From an alpha proteobacterium BAL199 (GTDB lineage: Bacteria; Pseudomonadota; Alphaproteobacteria; Thalassobaculales; Thalassobaculaceae), in NCBI GenBank assembly GCA_000171835.1, contig ABHC01000011.1:1-64000 (forward strand): DNA of 64,000 bases. Direction: 5' to 3'. The notes under the pieces were generated by a model. It had not been told where the DNA came from. It worked only from the letters and a program-made list of their open reading frames with translations, and made no database searches. Of the stretch, positions 1-9,471 are shown one piece after another. Within the stretch, counting starts at the first letter, position 1. Every line of letters begins with the position of its first letter. The position numbers were made by a program, and so were the translations under genes.

Positions 1-279
1 CCGTCGCTTGGCCAATCGTTTCAGCACCCCGATGTCGCCAGCGATCAACGCTTCCTTCTTGGCTCGGCTCCAACCCTTGATTTGGCGTTCAACCGAGAAT
101 GCCTCGGCATGCAGTGCGAACTCGGCGCACCACACCATCTCGACTGGTAGCCGGGAGGCCGTGTAGCCCTTCACCGCGCCAGAATTGTGGATGGCCAGAC
201 GCTCGTCCGGAGGCCGACGGGTGAAGCCAACGTAGTAACTGCCGTCGCGGCAAAGCAGAATGTAGACAAAGGCAGGCAT
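1..279 (-). CDS. GIY-YIG nuclease superfamily protein, 3' end outside window
   Basis: The reading frame starts MPAFVYILLC and continues with SYYVGFT, the split GIY-YIG signature (Y-I-L then Y-V-G), and stays open for 93 codons to the window edge, so the C-terminus is missing. The R-x5-H-N-S-G stretch and the later E-R-Q-I-K-G-W are typical of the small stand-alone GIY-YIG proteins (YhbQ/UPF0213 type, about 90-100 aa). These resemble the catalytic module of UvrC; most have no proven substrate. It is probably nearly complete here, and a DNA nuclease role is family inference only. Confidence 0.8.
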   Translation of the reverse strand, partial: MPAFVYILLCRDGSYYVGFTRRPPDERLAIHNSGAVKGYTASRLPVEMVWCAEFALHAEAFSVERQIKGWSRAKKEALIAGDIGVLKRLAKRR

Positions 280-392
280 ACCTCAGCTATGGCAGACGGT
301 GGTGCGTCCTTCGTGGCCCGGCTGTGCCGGGCGCCTCAGGACGACAGAAGGTTGTCGGGGATTGCCCGCTCCCCTCTATTGAGGTGAGAGCG

Positions 393-1418
393 TCAGCGCC
401 CGGTCAGCTTGGCCTTGAATCCGGGGTGGTCGAGCACGGCGCGATTGACCACGTTGGACGGTGCCCGGCCGGCCTTCACATCGGCGATGGCGCTGCGGTT
501 GACGTCGCCCATGGTGGCGAACATCTGGTCGGTCCAACCGAGGGAATGCGGGGCGGTCAGCACGCTGTCGAGGCGCAGGATCGGCTCGTCGGCGGCCGGC
601 GGCTCCGGATCGAACACGTCGATGGCGGCGCCGGCGATCCGGCCGGTCACCAAGGCATCGTACAGCGCCTTCTGGTCGACCACCGGGCCGCGGCTGGTGT
701 TCACCAGATAGGCGGTCGGCTTCATCCGCGCGATCATCTTGGCCGAGCCGATCGCCTTGGTCTCGGCGTTCAGCGGGCAGTTGAACGTGACCACGTCGCT
801 CTGCTCGAACACCGCCTCCAGCGACACCGGCTCGATGCCGAGTTCCGCCAGTTTGGCGGCGTCGGCGTAGGGATCATGGGCGATCATGCGGACGTCGAAC
901 GCCTTCAGCAGCTTGAACATCTCGGCGCCGATGTTGCCAACCCCGACCGAGCCGATGGTGCGGCCGACCAGCCCCATGCCGTGGTTGTCGATCCGGGCCG
1001 GCCAGCCGAGCGTGCCGGTGCGCGCGATCCGGTCCTTGGCGACGAGCTTGTGGGTCAACGCCAGGATGAAGCACACCTGGGCGCTCGCCATCGGTCGGCG
1101 GACCGCGTCCGGGGTGATGGTCAGGGCCACGTCGTGAGCGGTGCAGGCATCGGTGTCGATGGTGTCGTAGCCGACACCCATGCGTGCGATCAGGGCGAGG
1201 CGGCCGTCAGTTGGAAAGCTGTGGGCCACCATCCGCTCGCCCAACAACACGATCGCGTCGAACCCGGCCACCTGCTCGGCGCTGAGCACCGCAGCCTTGG
1301 CCAGCGGCACCAGTTCCGCACCGTCGGCGGCCAAGGGCGACAGATCGTAACTCGGGAAGGTCGGCTTGCCGTCGGCGCGGGTGAAGTCGGCGCTCAGGCC
1401 GACGCGGAAGGCGGTCAT
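393..1418 (-). CDS. D-isomer-specific 2-hydroxyacid dehydrogenase (NAD-binding)
   Basis: 341 aa. A Rossmann glycine motif GVGNIG lies at residues 159-164, and the family catalytic triad is visible as R243 (NTSRGP), E272 (DPEP) and H291 (PHSLGW). Such enzymes reduce 2-oxo acids to D-2-hydroxyacids, or the reverse, with NAD(P)H in the cytoplasm; the substrate cannot be read from sequence. The start MTAFRV is preferred over an upstream ATG because GAGGGAG sits just before it. It is divergent from the PRISE-like SDR gene with about 180 bp between them. Confidence 0.9.
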   Translation of the reverse strand: MTAFRVGLSADFTRADGKPTFPSYDLSPLAADGAELVPLAKAAVLSAEQVAGFDAIVLLGERMVAHSFPTDGRLALIARMGVGYDTIDTDACTAHDVALTITPDAVRRPMASAQVCFILALTHKLVAKDRIARTGTLGWPARIDNHGMGLVGRTIGSVGVGNIGAEMFKLLKAFDVRMIAHDPYADAAKLAELGIEPVSLEAVFEQSDVVTFNCPLNAETKAIGSAKMIARMKPTAYLVNTSRGPVVDQKALYDALVTGRIAGAAIDVFDPEPPAADEPILRLDSVLTAPHSLGWTDQMFATMGDVNRSAIADVKAGRAPSNVVNRAVLDHPGFKAKLTGR

Positions 1419-1601
1419 GTCGGGGCTCCCTCGGGATGGTCCTTGGCTGCGAGCATACACCGCATGGCAGCCCTGTCAGGACGGTCTTGCGGTCAATGAG
1501 GGGCATCGACCGTGCTGTGGAATGCCTGCCGTTCCGGCCGGGGCGTTGATCGGCGGCCGCACTGCGACCAGGATGCGCCGCATCGGACACCGGAGGATGA
1601 C

Positions 1602-2654
1602 ATGGCGAAGAACAAGGCCGTCGTGGTCGGCGCGCTCGGCGTGATCGGCCGCAAGCTGATCGAACACCTGGGCACGCTCGGCGACTGGGAGATTGTCGGC
1701 CTCAGCCGCCGCTCGCCGGATTTCAAGAGCGCGGCGTCATACATCTCGGTCGACCTGCTCGACCGGGCCGACGCCGAGGCCAAGCTCTCGGGTCTCTCCG
1801 ACGTCACCCACATCTTCTACTGCGCGTTTCAGGCCCGGCCGACCTGGGCCGAGCACGGCGCGCCGAATCTGGCGATGCTGGTGAACTCGGTCGAGCCGGT
1901 CGCCAAGGCATCGAAGCGGTTGCGCCACGTCCATCTGGTTCAGGGCAACAAGATCTACGGCTCGCACCTTGGGCCGTTCAAGACCCCGGCGCGCGAGGAA
2001 GACCCGCCGCACATGCTGCCCAACTTCTACTGGGACCAGGAGAACTGGCTGCGGGTCAACCAGAAGACCGCCTCGTGGACCTGGTCGGCGCTGCGCCCGC
2101 AGACGGTGTGCGGCTTCGCGCTCGGCAACCCGATGAACATCACCACCTGCATCGCCGTGTACGCCACGATCTCCAAGGAACTCGGCCTGCCGCTGCGCTT
2201 CCCCGGTAAGCCGGGCGCTTTCAACGCTGTCTACCAGGTGTGCGACAGCCAGCATCTGGCCAACGCTATGACCTGGTGCGGCACCGACGAGCGTGCCGCC
2301 AACGAGGTGTTCAACGTCACCAACGGCGACTTCTTCCGCTGGAAGAACGTGTGGCCGCAGTTCGCCCGGTTCTTCGACATGGAGGTCGGCGACATCCAGA
2401 CCATCAAGCTGTCCGAGTTCATGGCCGACAAGGCGCCGCTCTGGGACAGCATCGTCGAGAAGCACGGGCTGCAGCGCATCCCCTACGACCAGATCGCGGC
2501 GTGGCCGTTTGCCGACTACGTGTTCGGCACCGATTGGGACGTGATGACCGATACCCTGAAGCTGCGGCTGCACGGCTTCCAGGACTGCCTGCGCACCGAC
2601 GCCATGTTCGACCGGATCTTCCAGGAGTTCCGTGACATGAAGGTGATCCCGTAA
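1602..2654 (+). CDS. SDR-family NAD(P)-dependent reductase, PRISE (progesterone 5-beta-reductase/iridoid synthase)-like
   Basis: 350 aa. The N-terminus VVVGALGVIGRKLIEHL is an extended-SDR nucleotide-binding loop with G10, G13 and G16. The usual YxxxK pair is replaced by the PRISE arrangement: K117 in QGNKIYG and Y143 in NFYWDQENW (NFYYxxED in plant enzymes). PRISE enzymes reduce C=C bonds of enones; the natural bacterial substrate is unknown. A GGAGG lies 5-6 nt before the ATG. The next gene is a VOC-fold protein 51 bp downstream on the same strand, so the two could be cotranscribed. Confidence 0.85.
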   Translation: MAKNKAVVVGALGVIGRKLIEHLGTLGDWEIVGLSRRSPDFKSAASYISVDLLDRADAEAKLSGLSDVTHIFYCAFQARPTWAEHGAPNLAMLVNSVEPVAKASKRLRHVHLVQGNKIYGSHLGPFKTPAREEDPPHMLPNFYWDQENWLRVNQKTASWTWSALRPQTVCGFALGNPMNITTCIAVYATISKELGLPLRFPGKPGAFNAVYQVCDSQHLANAMTWCGTDERAANEVFNVTNGDFFRWKNVWPQFARFFDMEVGDIQTIKLSEFMADKAPLWDSIVEKHGLQRIPYDQIAAWPFADYVFGTDWDVMTDTLKLRLHGFQDCLRTDAMFDRIFQEFRDMKVIP

Positions 2655-2705
2655 CCGGGTCGGCGTCCCATATAGGGATGGTGTTCACTGTCGCGGAGAC
2701 GAACG

Positions 2706-3116
2706 ATGCCTGAACTTCCGTACCGCCTCGGCGGTGTCGATCATGTGGTGGTCCGCGCGAAGAACATCGACGCCATGCTCGGCTTCTACCGCGACGTGCT
2801 GGGTTGTCCGGTCGCCAAGCACAACGAGCCGCTCGGCCTGTGGCACCTGGATGCCGGCGGCTCGATGATCGATCTGGTCGACATGAACGGCAAGCTGGGC
2901 GCGGCCGGCGGCCCGCCGCCGGGTCCGGGCCGCAACGTCGACCACATAGCCATCAAGGTCGAGCGGTTCGATGCCGAGGCCATCCGGGCACACTTCGCCG
3001 CCCACGGCATCGAGGCGGAAGCCCCGGCCAACCGTTTCGGGGCCGAGGGCGAGGGGCCGTCGATCTACCTGCGCGACCCGGAAGGCAACGGCGTGGAGCT
3101 GAAGGGTCGGGGCTGA
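2706..3116 (+). CDS. VOC-superfamily (glyoxalase/dioxygenase fold) protein
   Basis: 136 aa, the length of a single-chain VOC protein with two beta-alpha-beta3 modules. Likely metal ligands are H13 (GGVDHVVV), H80 (NVDHIAI) and E131 (GVELKG) at the usual places; FYRDVLG after the first histidine and RDPEGNGVEL at the end are family hallmarks. Members include glyoxalase I, epimerases and extradiol dioxygenases. The exact reaction cannot be assigned. It follows the PRISE-like reductase, with GCGGAGAC before the ATG. Confidence 0.85.
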   Translation: MPELPYRLGGVDHVVVRAKNIDAMLGFYRDVLGCPVAKHNEPLGLWHLDAGGSMIDLVDMNGKLGAAGGPPPGPGRNVDHIAIKVERFDAEAIRAHFAAHGIEAEAPANRFGAEGEGPSIYLRDPEGNGVELKGRG

Positions 3117-3143
3117 GGCTCAGCCGGACCCATATTCTGTCAG

Positions 3144-3180
3144 CCTGAGGTGCGAGCAGAGCGAGCCGCGAAGGGCGGGA
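3144..3180. repeat. Putative interspersed intergenic repeat (CCTGAGGTGCGAGC...GCGAAGG type)
   Basis: Between the convergent VOC and FtrA-like genes lies a stretch beginning CCTGAGGTGCGAGC and ending CGAAGGGCGG. It resembles short palindromic repeats scattered between genes of many alphaproteobacteria (typical form: CCTGAGGTGCGAGC followed by GCGAGCCTCGAAGG). Only one copy is seen here, and the family assignment is from memory of that pattern. Confidence 0.4.
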
Positions 3181-3208
3181 GAAGATGGAATCGGACCGCT
3201 CCTAATTC

Positions 3209-4180
3209 CTACCGGGCGAACTGCCGGCGGTAGGCGGTCGGGCTGATGCCCAGGCGGGTGCGGAAGTGGTGGCGCAGGCCGTCGGCGGTGCCGAAGCCGC
3301 ATTCGGTCGCCACCCGCTCCACGCCGAAACCTGTGGTCTCCAGCAGGTCGGCGGCGTGGCGGACCCGTTCGCCGATCAACCATTCGCCGGGTGACGATCC
3401 GGTAGCTGCTTCGAACCGACGGATGAAGCTGCGCCGGCTCATCGCGGCCTCGCCGGCCATCCGCTCGATGGTGATGCGCTCGCCCAGGCGACTCCGAGCC
3501 CAATCGAACAGATGGGCGAACCGGGTGTTCTCGCGATCCGCCACCGGGCGGTCGATGAACTGGGCCTGGCCTCCCTCACGGTGCGGCGGCAGGACGAGCC
3601 GCCGGCCGACGTCGTTGGCGATGCGCGGGCCGAAGTCGCGGCGCACGAGATGCAAGCACAGGTCGAGGCCGGCCGAGCTGCCGGCGGAGGTGAACACGCC
3701 GTCGGCCTCGGTGTAGAGCACGCTCGCGTCGACCTGGACCCTGGGGAACCGAGCCGCCAGTTGCTCAGCGTAGCGCCAATGGGTGGTGGCGCGCTTGCCG
3801 TCAAGCAGACCGGTTGCCGCCAGCACCGCAGCACCCGAACAGACCGACACCAGCCGGCTGCCACGGGCGTGGGCGGTCCGCAATGTGTCGAGCAGGTCGT
3901 CCGGCACCGCTGCGTCGATGCCGCGCCAGCCGGGAATCAGGATCGTCGCCGCTGCGCCAAGGGCGGCCAAGTCGCCATCGGCCTCGACCCGGAACCCGCC
4001 GGTCGCTCGCAGCGGACCGGGGCGCTCGGCGCAGACCTGAAACCGGTACCAATCCTCGCCCATCTCCGGGCGCGGCAGGCCGAATACCTCGACCACCTGC
4101 CCGAACTCGAAGGTGCACAGCCCGTCATAGGCCAGGACAGCGACGCTGTGTGGGTTTGAATGGATTGGCATGATATTCAC
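3209..4180 (-). CDS. AraC-family transcriptional regulator with DJ-1/PfpI N-terminal domain (GlxA/FtrA type)
   Basis: 323 aa. Residues about 10-190 form a class I glutamine amidotransferase-like (DJ-1/PfpI) domain with the nucleophile-elbow-like SVCSGAAVLA; residues about 215-320 form two AraC helix-turn-helix units (MSRRSFIRRFEAATG and FGTADGLRHHFR). FtrA/GlxA-type regulators sense small molecules through the first domain. The gene is divergent from a rhodanese gene, which it probably controls; FtrA-like regulators are often found beside such genes. ATG choice: NIMPIHS start, with an alternative at M4. Confidence 0.88.
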   Translation of the reverse strand: MNIMPIHSNPHSVAVLAYDGLCTFEFGQVVEVFGLPRPEMGEDWYRFQVCAERPGPLRATGGFRVEADGDLAALGAAATILIPGWRGIDAAVPDDLLDTLRTAHARGSRLVSVCSGAAVLAATGLLDGKRATTHWRYAEQLAARFPRVQVDASVLYTEADGVFTSAGSSAGLDLCLHLVRRDFGPRIANDVGRRLVLPPHREGGQAQFIDRPVADRENTRFAHLFDWARSRLGERITIERMAGEAAMSRRSFIRRFEAATGSSPGEWLIGERVRHAADLLETTGFGVERVATECGFGTADGLRHHFRTRLGISPTAYRRQFAR

Positions 4181-4264
4181 GGTACATGGCTTAAGTGCCG
4201 GTTTCCAGAGACCCGGTACGACCCGATGCTATCGGTCAGTCCAACGTCTTTCGGAGATCCAGCG

Positions 4265-4681
4265 ATGACCACCGCTGTCACCCAGGTTCCACCGGCACCC
4301 TCCGCCGCCGCGCTTGCCCACTTCGAGGCGCTGATGGGGTTCGAGACCGATTGCTGGGACGTCCACCACAGCCTGACCACCAGCGATGCGCCGGACTTCG
4401 TGCTGCTGGACGTTCGCTCTCCTGCCCTGTTCGCCGCCGGCCATGTTCCGAGCGCGGTCAACCTGCCGCACGGTAAGATGATCGAACGCAACATGGCGAA
4501 GTGGCCAGCCGACACCCTGTTCGTCGTCTACTGCGCCGGCCCGCACTGCAACGGCGCCTGCAAGGCGGCGATCCGGCTCGCCCGGCTCGGCCGGCCGGTC
4601 AAGCTGATGATCGGCGGCGTGGAGGGTTGGAAGGACGAGGGGTTCGATCTGGCGGTCGAGCCGGTGGCGGTGCCAGCCTGA
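4265..4681 (+). CDS. Rhodanese-like sulfurtransferase
   Basis: 138 aa single rhodanese domain. The substrate-binding DVRSPALFAAGHVPSAVNLP and the active-site loop with C90 (VVYCAGPHCNGA) are intact. C90 is the predicted persulfide-forming nucleophile; the CAGPHCNGAC loop has extra cysteines (C95, C99). ATG at 4265 is chosen over an earlier start because of GGAGATCC ahead of it. It lies divergent to the FtrA-like regulator, its likely controller. Confidence 0.88.
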   Translation: MTTAVTQVPPAPSAAALAHFEALMGFETDCWDVHHSLTTSDAPDFVLLDVRSPALFAAGHVPSAVNLPHGKMIERNMAKWPADTLFVVYCAGPHCNGACKAAIRLARLGRPVKLMIGGVEGWKDEGFDLAVEPVAVPA

Positions 4682-4778
4682 TACGTCGGAATCGAGATCG
4701 TCGAAGGGCCTCGATGCCCCCTTCCGCCGGAGACGGCGTCTCCGCATACTCCCGTCAAAACCAACAGGAGGATGCGCC

Positions 4779-5975
4779 GTGAAGGTCACCGCGATCGAGA
4801 CGATCCGGCTCGAGGAGTTCCCGAACCTGCTGTGGGTGCACGTCGAGACCGATGAAGGGCTGGTCGGGCTGGGCGAGACCTTCTACGGCGCGGCATCGGC
4901 CGAGGCGCATGTCCACGGCATCATCGCGCCCTATCTGCTGGGCAAGGATCCGTTGCAGATCGAGCGGCACCAAGCGCACCTGATCGGCTATGTCGGGTTC
5001 TCCGGTGCCAGCGCCGAGCAGCGCGGACGATCGGCGGTCGACATCGCGCTGTGGGACCTCTGGGGCAAGGCGACCGGCCAGCCGATCCACCAGTTGCTCG
5101 GCGGTGCGGTGCGCGACGACATCCGGGTCTACAACACCTGCGCCGGCTACCAGTACGTCCGCAACAAGCCCGTGCAGGGTACCGCCAATTTCGGCCTGGG
5201 GGGCGAGGCGGGGCCGTATGAGGACCTGGACGGTTTCCTGAACCGCGCCGACGAGGTCGCCCACTCGCTGCTGGAGATGGGCATCACTGCCATGAAGATC
5301 TGGCCGTTCGACTACGCTGCCGAAGCATCGTCGGGCGCTTATATCTCGGCGGCCGACCTGAAGAAGTCACTGGAGCCGTTCGAGAAGATCCGCAAGGCGG
5401 TCGGGGGCAAGATGGACATCATGGCCGAGCTGCATTCCATGTGGAACCGGCCGTCGGCGGTGAAGATCGCCCGCGCGCTGGAGCCGATCGAGCCGTTGTG
5501 GGTCGAGGATCCGGTGTTCATGGATCATCTGGATTCGCTGGGCGAGGTTGCCCGCTCCACCCGCTCGCCGATCGCGGTCGGCGAGACCCGCGGCGGCAAG
5601 GCCGACTTCCGGTCGCTGGTCGAGCTTGGCGAGTTGTCGCTGATCATTGCCGACCTGACCTGGTGCGGCGGTCTCACCGAGGGCCGCAAGATCGCTACCC
5701 TGGCCGACGCCTGGCATTTGCCGGTGGCGTTCCACGACTGCACCGGCCCGGTGGCGCTGACCGCCTCGACCCATCTGGCGCTGCACACCCGCAACTGCTT
5801 CATCCAGGAGATGGTGCGGGCATTTTATTATGGCTGGTACGGGGAGTTGGTGACGACGCTACCGCCGGTCGAGCGCGGGATGATCCAGGCGCCCCCGGGT
5901 CCGGGTCTCGGCCTCGAACTGCTGCCCGATGTGATCAAACGCAAGGACGCGTCGGTGCGCCGCAGTACTGTGTAG
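4779..5975 (+). CDS. Enolase-superfamily enzyme (mandelate racemase/muconate lactonizing family)
   Basis: 398 aa with an N-terminal MR_MLE cap (1-120, ending in the SAVDIALWDLWGKATGQP signature) and a C-terminal barrel. Barrel residues seen: K in TAMKIWPFD, metal-ligand acids in MAELHSMWN, VEDPVF and AVGETRGG, and the general-base histidine in AFHDCTGPVAL. This pattern fits acid-sugar dehydratases or racemases that abstract a proton alpha to a carboxylate. The GTG start has AGGAGGA 7 nt upstream. No catabolic partners are adjacent, so the substrate is unassigned. Confidence 0.85.
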   Translation: MKVTAIETIRLEEFPNLLWVHVETDEGLVGLGETFYGAASAEAHVHGIIAPYLLGKDPLQIERHQAHLIGYVGFSGASAEQRGRSAVDIALWDLWGKATGQPIHQLLGGAVRDDIRVYNTCAGYQYVRNKPVQGTANFGLGGEAGPYEDLDGFLNRADEVAHSLLEMGITAMKIWPFDYAAEASSGAYISAADLKKSLEPFEKIRKAVGGKMDIMAELHSMWNRPSAVKIARALEPIEPLWVEDPVFMDHLDSLGEVARSTRSPIAVGETRGGKADFRSLVELGELSLIIADLTWCGGLTEGRKIATLADAWHLPVAFHDCTGPVALTASTHLALHTRNCFIQEMVRAFYYGWYGELVTTLPPVERGMIQAPPGPGLGLELLPDVIKRKDASVRRSTV

Positions 5976-5996
5976 CGGCGTCTCGTGTCGACGGGA

Positions 5997-6428
5997 TTAT
6001 CCCAGCGCCAGTGCCGCGATGTCCTGTTTCAGCAGTCGGGCGAGCCGTTCGAATTCGGTGCGCTCGGCCGTTGTGATGTCGCCGTCGCAGGTGATGATGG
6101 CGTGGGCCGTGCGCAGCAGCGTGCGCGCCTTGTCTGGTACATTGGCAAAGGCCTGGACGCGGGCTTCGAGGTTGCGGACCGCCGCTGGGTGATCGGTTCG
6201 CAGGGCGTGGACATCCTCGTCCAGGATTTCCATGGCCTCCGACAGATCGAACACATCAAACACCGGAATCTCCGACAGCAACTCCTCGGCCCGGTATTTC
6301 TCGGCGATGCCATACTCGTCGTCGGCCATGGCTGCGAGCGCGGCAACGGCCATGACAGCCTCCAGGAAGCCCCGGTTCTGAAACCGTCCGACCTCCCGGC
6401 GTATTGCGTCCAGAAACGATTCCGCCAC
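5997..6428 (-). CDS. TerB-like (tellurite-resistance/DUF533-type) helical protein
   Basis: 143 aa, all helical by composition. Two TerB-like helices with acidic loops are visible: AALAAMADDEYGIAEKY (about 31-47) and TAHAIITCDGDITTAERTEF (about 104-124), the pattern of the TerB fold thought to bind metal ions near membranes. No other ter genes are nearby, so tellurite resistance is not implied. It is 17 nt downstream of the PAS kinase on the same strand and may be cotranscribed with it. Confidence 0.6.
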   Translation of the reverse strand: MAESFLDAIRREVGRFQNRGFLEAVMAVAALAAMADDEYGIAEKYRAEELLSEIPVFDVFDLSEAMEILDEDVHALRTDHPAAVRNLEARVQAFANVPDKARTLLRTAHAIITCDGDITTAERTEFERLARLLKQDIAALALG

Positions 6429-6445
6429 CGCTCCCTATCCCAAAC

Positions 6446-8632
6446 CTAGACCGCGACCCGGCGCCGGACCGGGCCTCCCGCTTCGATCAACCGGTCGGAA
6501 GCCAAGGTGATGGTCACCGTGCTGCCCTCGTGAACGGTACTCTCGAACACGATGCTGCCACCATGAGCTTCAACGAGGTTCTTGGTGATGTACAGCCCGA
6601 GCCCGGTGCCATGATGCCGACGGGCGTGCACATTCTCAAGCTGACGGAACGGCTCGAACAGTTCGACCACGCGATTCGCCTCGACGCCGATGCCGGTGTC
6701 GCGCACGACCATCCGAAGCCGGCCGCCAGCGTCGCGTTCGGCCGTCAGGGTGACCGCGCCGCCAGACTCCGTGAACTTGACGGCGTTGGAGAGTAGGTTG
6801 ATCAGGATCTGCTTGAACGCGCGACGGTCGCCGTGAATGCCGAGACCAGGGTCGACCGTCGCCATGGCCAGCCGCAGGCCATCCGCCTCGGCTTTCTGAC
6901 GGATCATCCGGTCGCACTCATCGATCAGGCTGGCCAGGCCGAACGGCTTTTCGTCCAGCACCAGGCGGCCGGCCTCGATCCGCGAGACGTCGAGCAGGTC
7001 GTTGATGACCGCCAGCAGGTGCGCCCCGCTCTCATGGATGTACCCGGCGTACTCGCCCTGAACATCGCTGTTGGACGCGATCTGGCCGGACTTGATGATT
7101 TCGGCGAACCCGATGATGGCGTTGAGCGGCGTGCGCAACTCGTGGCTCATGGTCGCCAGAAACGCCATCTTGGCCCGGTTGGCGAGCTGCGCCTGCTCCA
7201 CCGCCTTGACCAGCGCGTCCTCGCGGCGCTTCAACTCGCTGATGTCGGTGGCGGTCAGCAGTGTGCCGCCATCGGGGGTGCGTTGCTCCCGGATCAGCAG
7301 CCACCGGTCTCCCCTGAAGATCTCGACCGTATACGGCAGGTTGCGTCGGACCTCGAGCCGCTCCTGAAGCCACGCGTCCTCGCGGCCTACTGCGGCCGGC
7401 ACTTCACCTGCCTCGATCCCGGCGCGGATGTAGTCTTCGTAGCTGATGCCAGGAACGAGGGTTGATCCCGACTTTCCCGACTGGTCTCGGTACGCCTGAT
7501 TGCACATGACCAACCGGTCGTCGCGATCCCAGAACGCGAGGCCTTCCGAACGCGCATCGAGCGCCTGGGCCAGTTGCGTGTTGGTTGCCCGAACCCGCTG
7601 CTCCGCCGTTATCAGGTCGGTCAGGTCCTTGCCGACGCCGCGGTAGCCTTGGAACAGGCCCTGTTCGTCGAAGACCGGGACACCGCTGATCGACAGGCAA
7701 CGCCTCCTTCCGTCCGCACCGATGCGATAGAACCGGAAGTCCTTGAACGGCTCCCGCCGCTGCAGGGTTGCCTCGTGGGCTGCCCACTCTTCGTCGCTAA
7801 CTCCGCGCGGTTGGGTCTCGCTGCGGGTCTTGCCGTAGTGATTTTCCGGGGTAAGCGATGAATGCTGCCAGACCGACGGAGACAGGTACGTGAAACGCAG
7901 GCCGGCGTCCTGCTCCCAGAACCAGTCCGACGACACGCTGGCGAAGTCGCTCAGACGCTGACTGGCGTGCTCGACGTCCGCTCGGGCACGCTGCGCCTGA
8001 TCGATCGCCTCGAGCGCTTGGGCGTGCCGTCGGCGCAGGGCGGCGACGATCAGCAACAGCGCCAGTGCAACGCCGTATCCGTGGACCGCTGTGAACCAGA
8101 GCGGATCTGTGCTGCTGTGCCAGCCGATCGTCGCCGATAGCAGTTCCTGTGCGGCCCAGATCACTAGGACGACGGCCATGGTTCTGCGCAGGACGCGCTC
8201 ATCGGGCGCGGTGTCCCGCCACAGCGACCAGGCTGTCACACCAAGGACAAGGCCGAAGAACAGATTGAGTGGTAGATGGATCAGCGATTCTGATAACTGC
8301 AGCGCGGTCCCGGCGGTTGCCCACAGCACCGCAATACCGGTGCCGACCACCAGGAGGCGCAGCGGACGGGTAACGTCAAGCCAGATCAGAATGCCGATCG
8401 TCAGCAACCCGACATGGCCGATCGACAGGGCCTCTGCTGCGGTGTCGGGCAGAGTTCCGTGTGCGGGACTGTCGATTAGGATGATCGACCGCACCGCGTC
8501 AAAGGCAAAGGAGGCGGACCAAAGGCCCCAGATCCGGTTGTTTCGCTCGACCACGGCGAGATACGCCATCACAGCGGCAAGCAGACCAGCACCAGTGGCT
8601 GCAGAAATCAGGGCGGCCGGAACCCACATCAA
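6446..8632 (-). CDS. Membrane-bound PAS-PAS histidine kinase
   Basis: 728 aa. Residues 1-200 hold about seven hydrophobic segments (sensor membrane domain of MASE-like layout), then a PAS at about 225-345 ([18 protein letters not shown]), a PAS_7-type domain at about 350-468, a dimerisation domain with phospho-acceptor H497 ([10 protein letters not shown]), and an HATPase with N-box ([11 protein letters not shown]), G1 (RDTGIGV), F-box (LFEPFRQ) and G2 (GTGLGLYI). No receiver domain is attached and no response regulator is adjacent, so it is an orphan kinase. GGAGG precedes the start. Confidence 0.9.
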   Translation of the reverse strand: MMWVPAALISAATGAGLLAAVMAYLAVVERNNRIWGLWSASFAFDAVRSIILIDSPAHGTLPDTAAEALSIGHVGLLTIGILIWLDVTRPLRLLVVGTGIAVLWATAGTALQLSESLIHLPLNLFFGLVLGVTAWSLWRDTAPDERVLRRTMAVVLVIWAAQELLSATIGWHSSTDPLWFTAVHGYGVALALLLIVAALRRRHAQALEAIDQAQRARADVEHASQRLSDFASVSSDWFWEQDAGLRFTYLSPSVWQHSSLTPENHYGKTRSETQPRGVSDEEWAAHEATLQRREPFKDFRFYRIGADGRRRCLSISGVPVFDEQGLFQGYRGVGKDLTDLITAEQRVRATNTQLAQALDARSEGLAFWDRDDRLVMCNQAYRDQSGKSGSTLVPGISYEDYIRAGIEAGEVPAAVGREDAWLQERLEVRRNLPYTVEIFRGDRWLLIREQRTPDGGTLLTATDISELKRREDALVKAVEQAQLANRAKMAFLATMSHELRTPLNAIIGFAEIIKSGQIASNSDVQGEYAGYIHESGAHLLAVINDLLDVSRIEAGRLVLDEKPFGLASLIDECDRMIRQKAEADGLRLAMATVDPGLGIHGDRRAFKQILINLLSNAVKFTESGGAVTLTAERDAGGRLRMVVRDTGIGVEANRVVELFEPFRQLENVHARRHHGTGLGLYITKNLVEAHGGSIVFESTVHEGSTVTITLASDRLIEAGGPVRRRVAV

Positions 8633-8691
8633 CCAACACCTCCGGAAACACGATTCCCGGCAATGAGATCACATGAGTGGTTAAGTTTGGG

Positions 8692-9264
8692 TTACGGACG
8701 TCTCGATTGCCGCGCTTTCCATTCGTCGGCCAGCAACGCGTAGACGATCTCGTCGGTCCACTCGCCCTTGACGATCTCGTTCTGCCGGAAGTGCGCCTCG
8801 TGGCGCATTCCTAGTTTCTCCATGACCTTGGTCGACGCGGTGTTGCGTCCGTCGCAACGACCGATGATGCGGTGCAACTCCAACTCCTCGAACCCCAGCC
8901 GCAGCATGACTTCCGCGGATTCACGCGCAAAGCCGTTGCCGTGGTGATCTGGATGCAGCACGAAGCCGGTCTCGTCCTGGCGGTTATCGCGGCTGAGCCA
9001 GACAAGGTTCACGTCACCAATCAGAACTTCAGTGTCTCGCCGCTCTACCGCCAGAATCAGCTTGTCGCCCTCGCGGTGGATGACGTTCTGGCGAACGCGT
9101 TCGGATAGCGCCGTCTGAACGGCGTCGCGCGTTCGTGCGCCCCAGTACAGGAACTGCGTCACATCATCCCGGGATTGAATCCCGAGCAGGGCGTCGAGAT
9201 CGTCAGGACGAAACGGGCGAAGCCGAAGGCGCGCGGTATCGATCGGATAGGTCGGGCGTAACAT
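8692..9264 (-). CDS. GNAT-family N-acetyltransferase (RimJ/RimL type)
   Basis: 190 aa. It opens with the RimJ-like PIDTARLRLRPFRPDDLDAL, has the acetyl-CoA pyrophosphate-binding region around GFVLHPDHHGNGFARESAEV and the downstream IIGRCDGRNTASTKVMEKLGM that forms the C-terminal half of the fold. Such enzymes acetylate protein N-termini or small amines in the cytoplasm; the target is not readable. It precedes the PAS kinase on the same strand with only 59 bp between. Confidence 0.88.
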   Translation of the reverse strand: MLRPTYPIDTARLRLRPFRPDDLDALLGIQSRDDVTQFLYWGARTRDAVQTALSERVRQNVIHREGDKLILAVERRDTEVLIGDVNLVWLSRDNRQDETGFVLHPDHHGNGFARESAEVMLRLGFEELELHRIIGRCDGRNTASTKVMEKLGMRHEAHFRQNEIVKGEWTDEIVYALLADEWKARQSRRP

Positions 9265-9471
9265 CGACGGTTTTGCTCCGGATGTTGGAAAATGGCGGGC
9301 TCGGGACTGCCGCTAGACGGCTCCAGCGCCTTTTGGAGTCTTTGTTCGTTTGGATCCGCTGTCGTTCGTCGTGATCACTGTACGATTGCGACACCACACG
9401 GTACGTTAACCGTCGGCTGCGGGGCAGGGGGACGGGCAGCAAAGTAATAATTGGTGGTTCCGGAGCCCGAA

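Noticed and set aside
5997-6428. Tellurite resistance locus
   Set aside because: Only a TerB-like fold is present; no terC, terD or terZ genes are nearby, and TerB-like proteins occur in many contexts.
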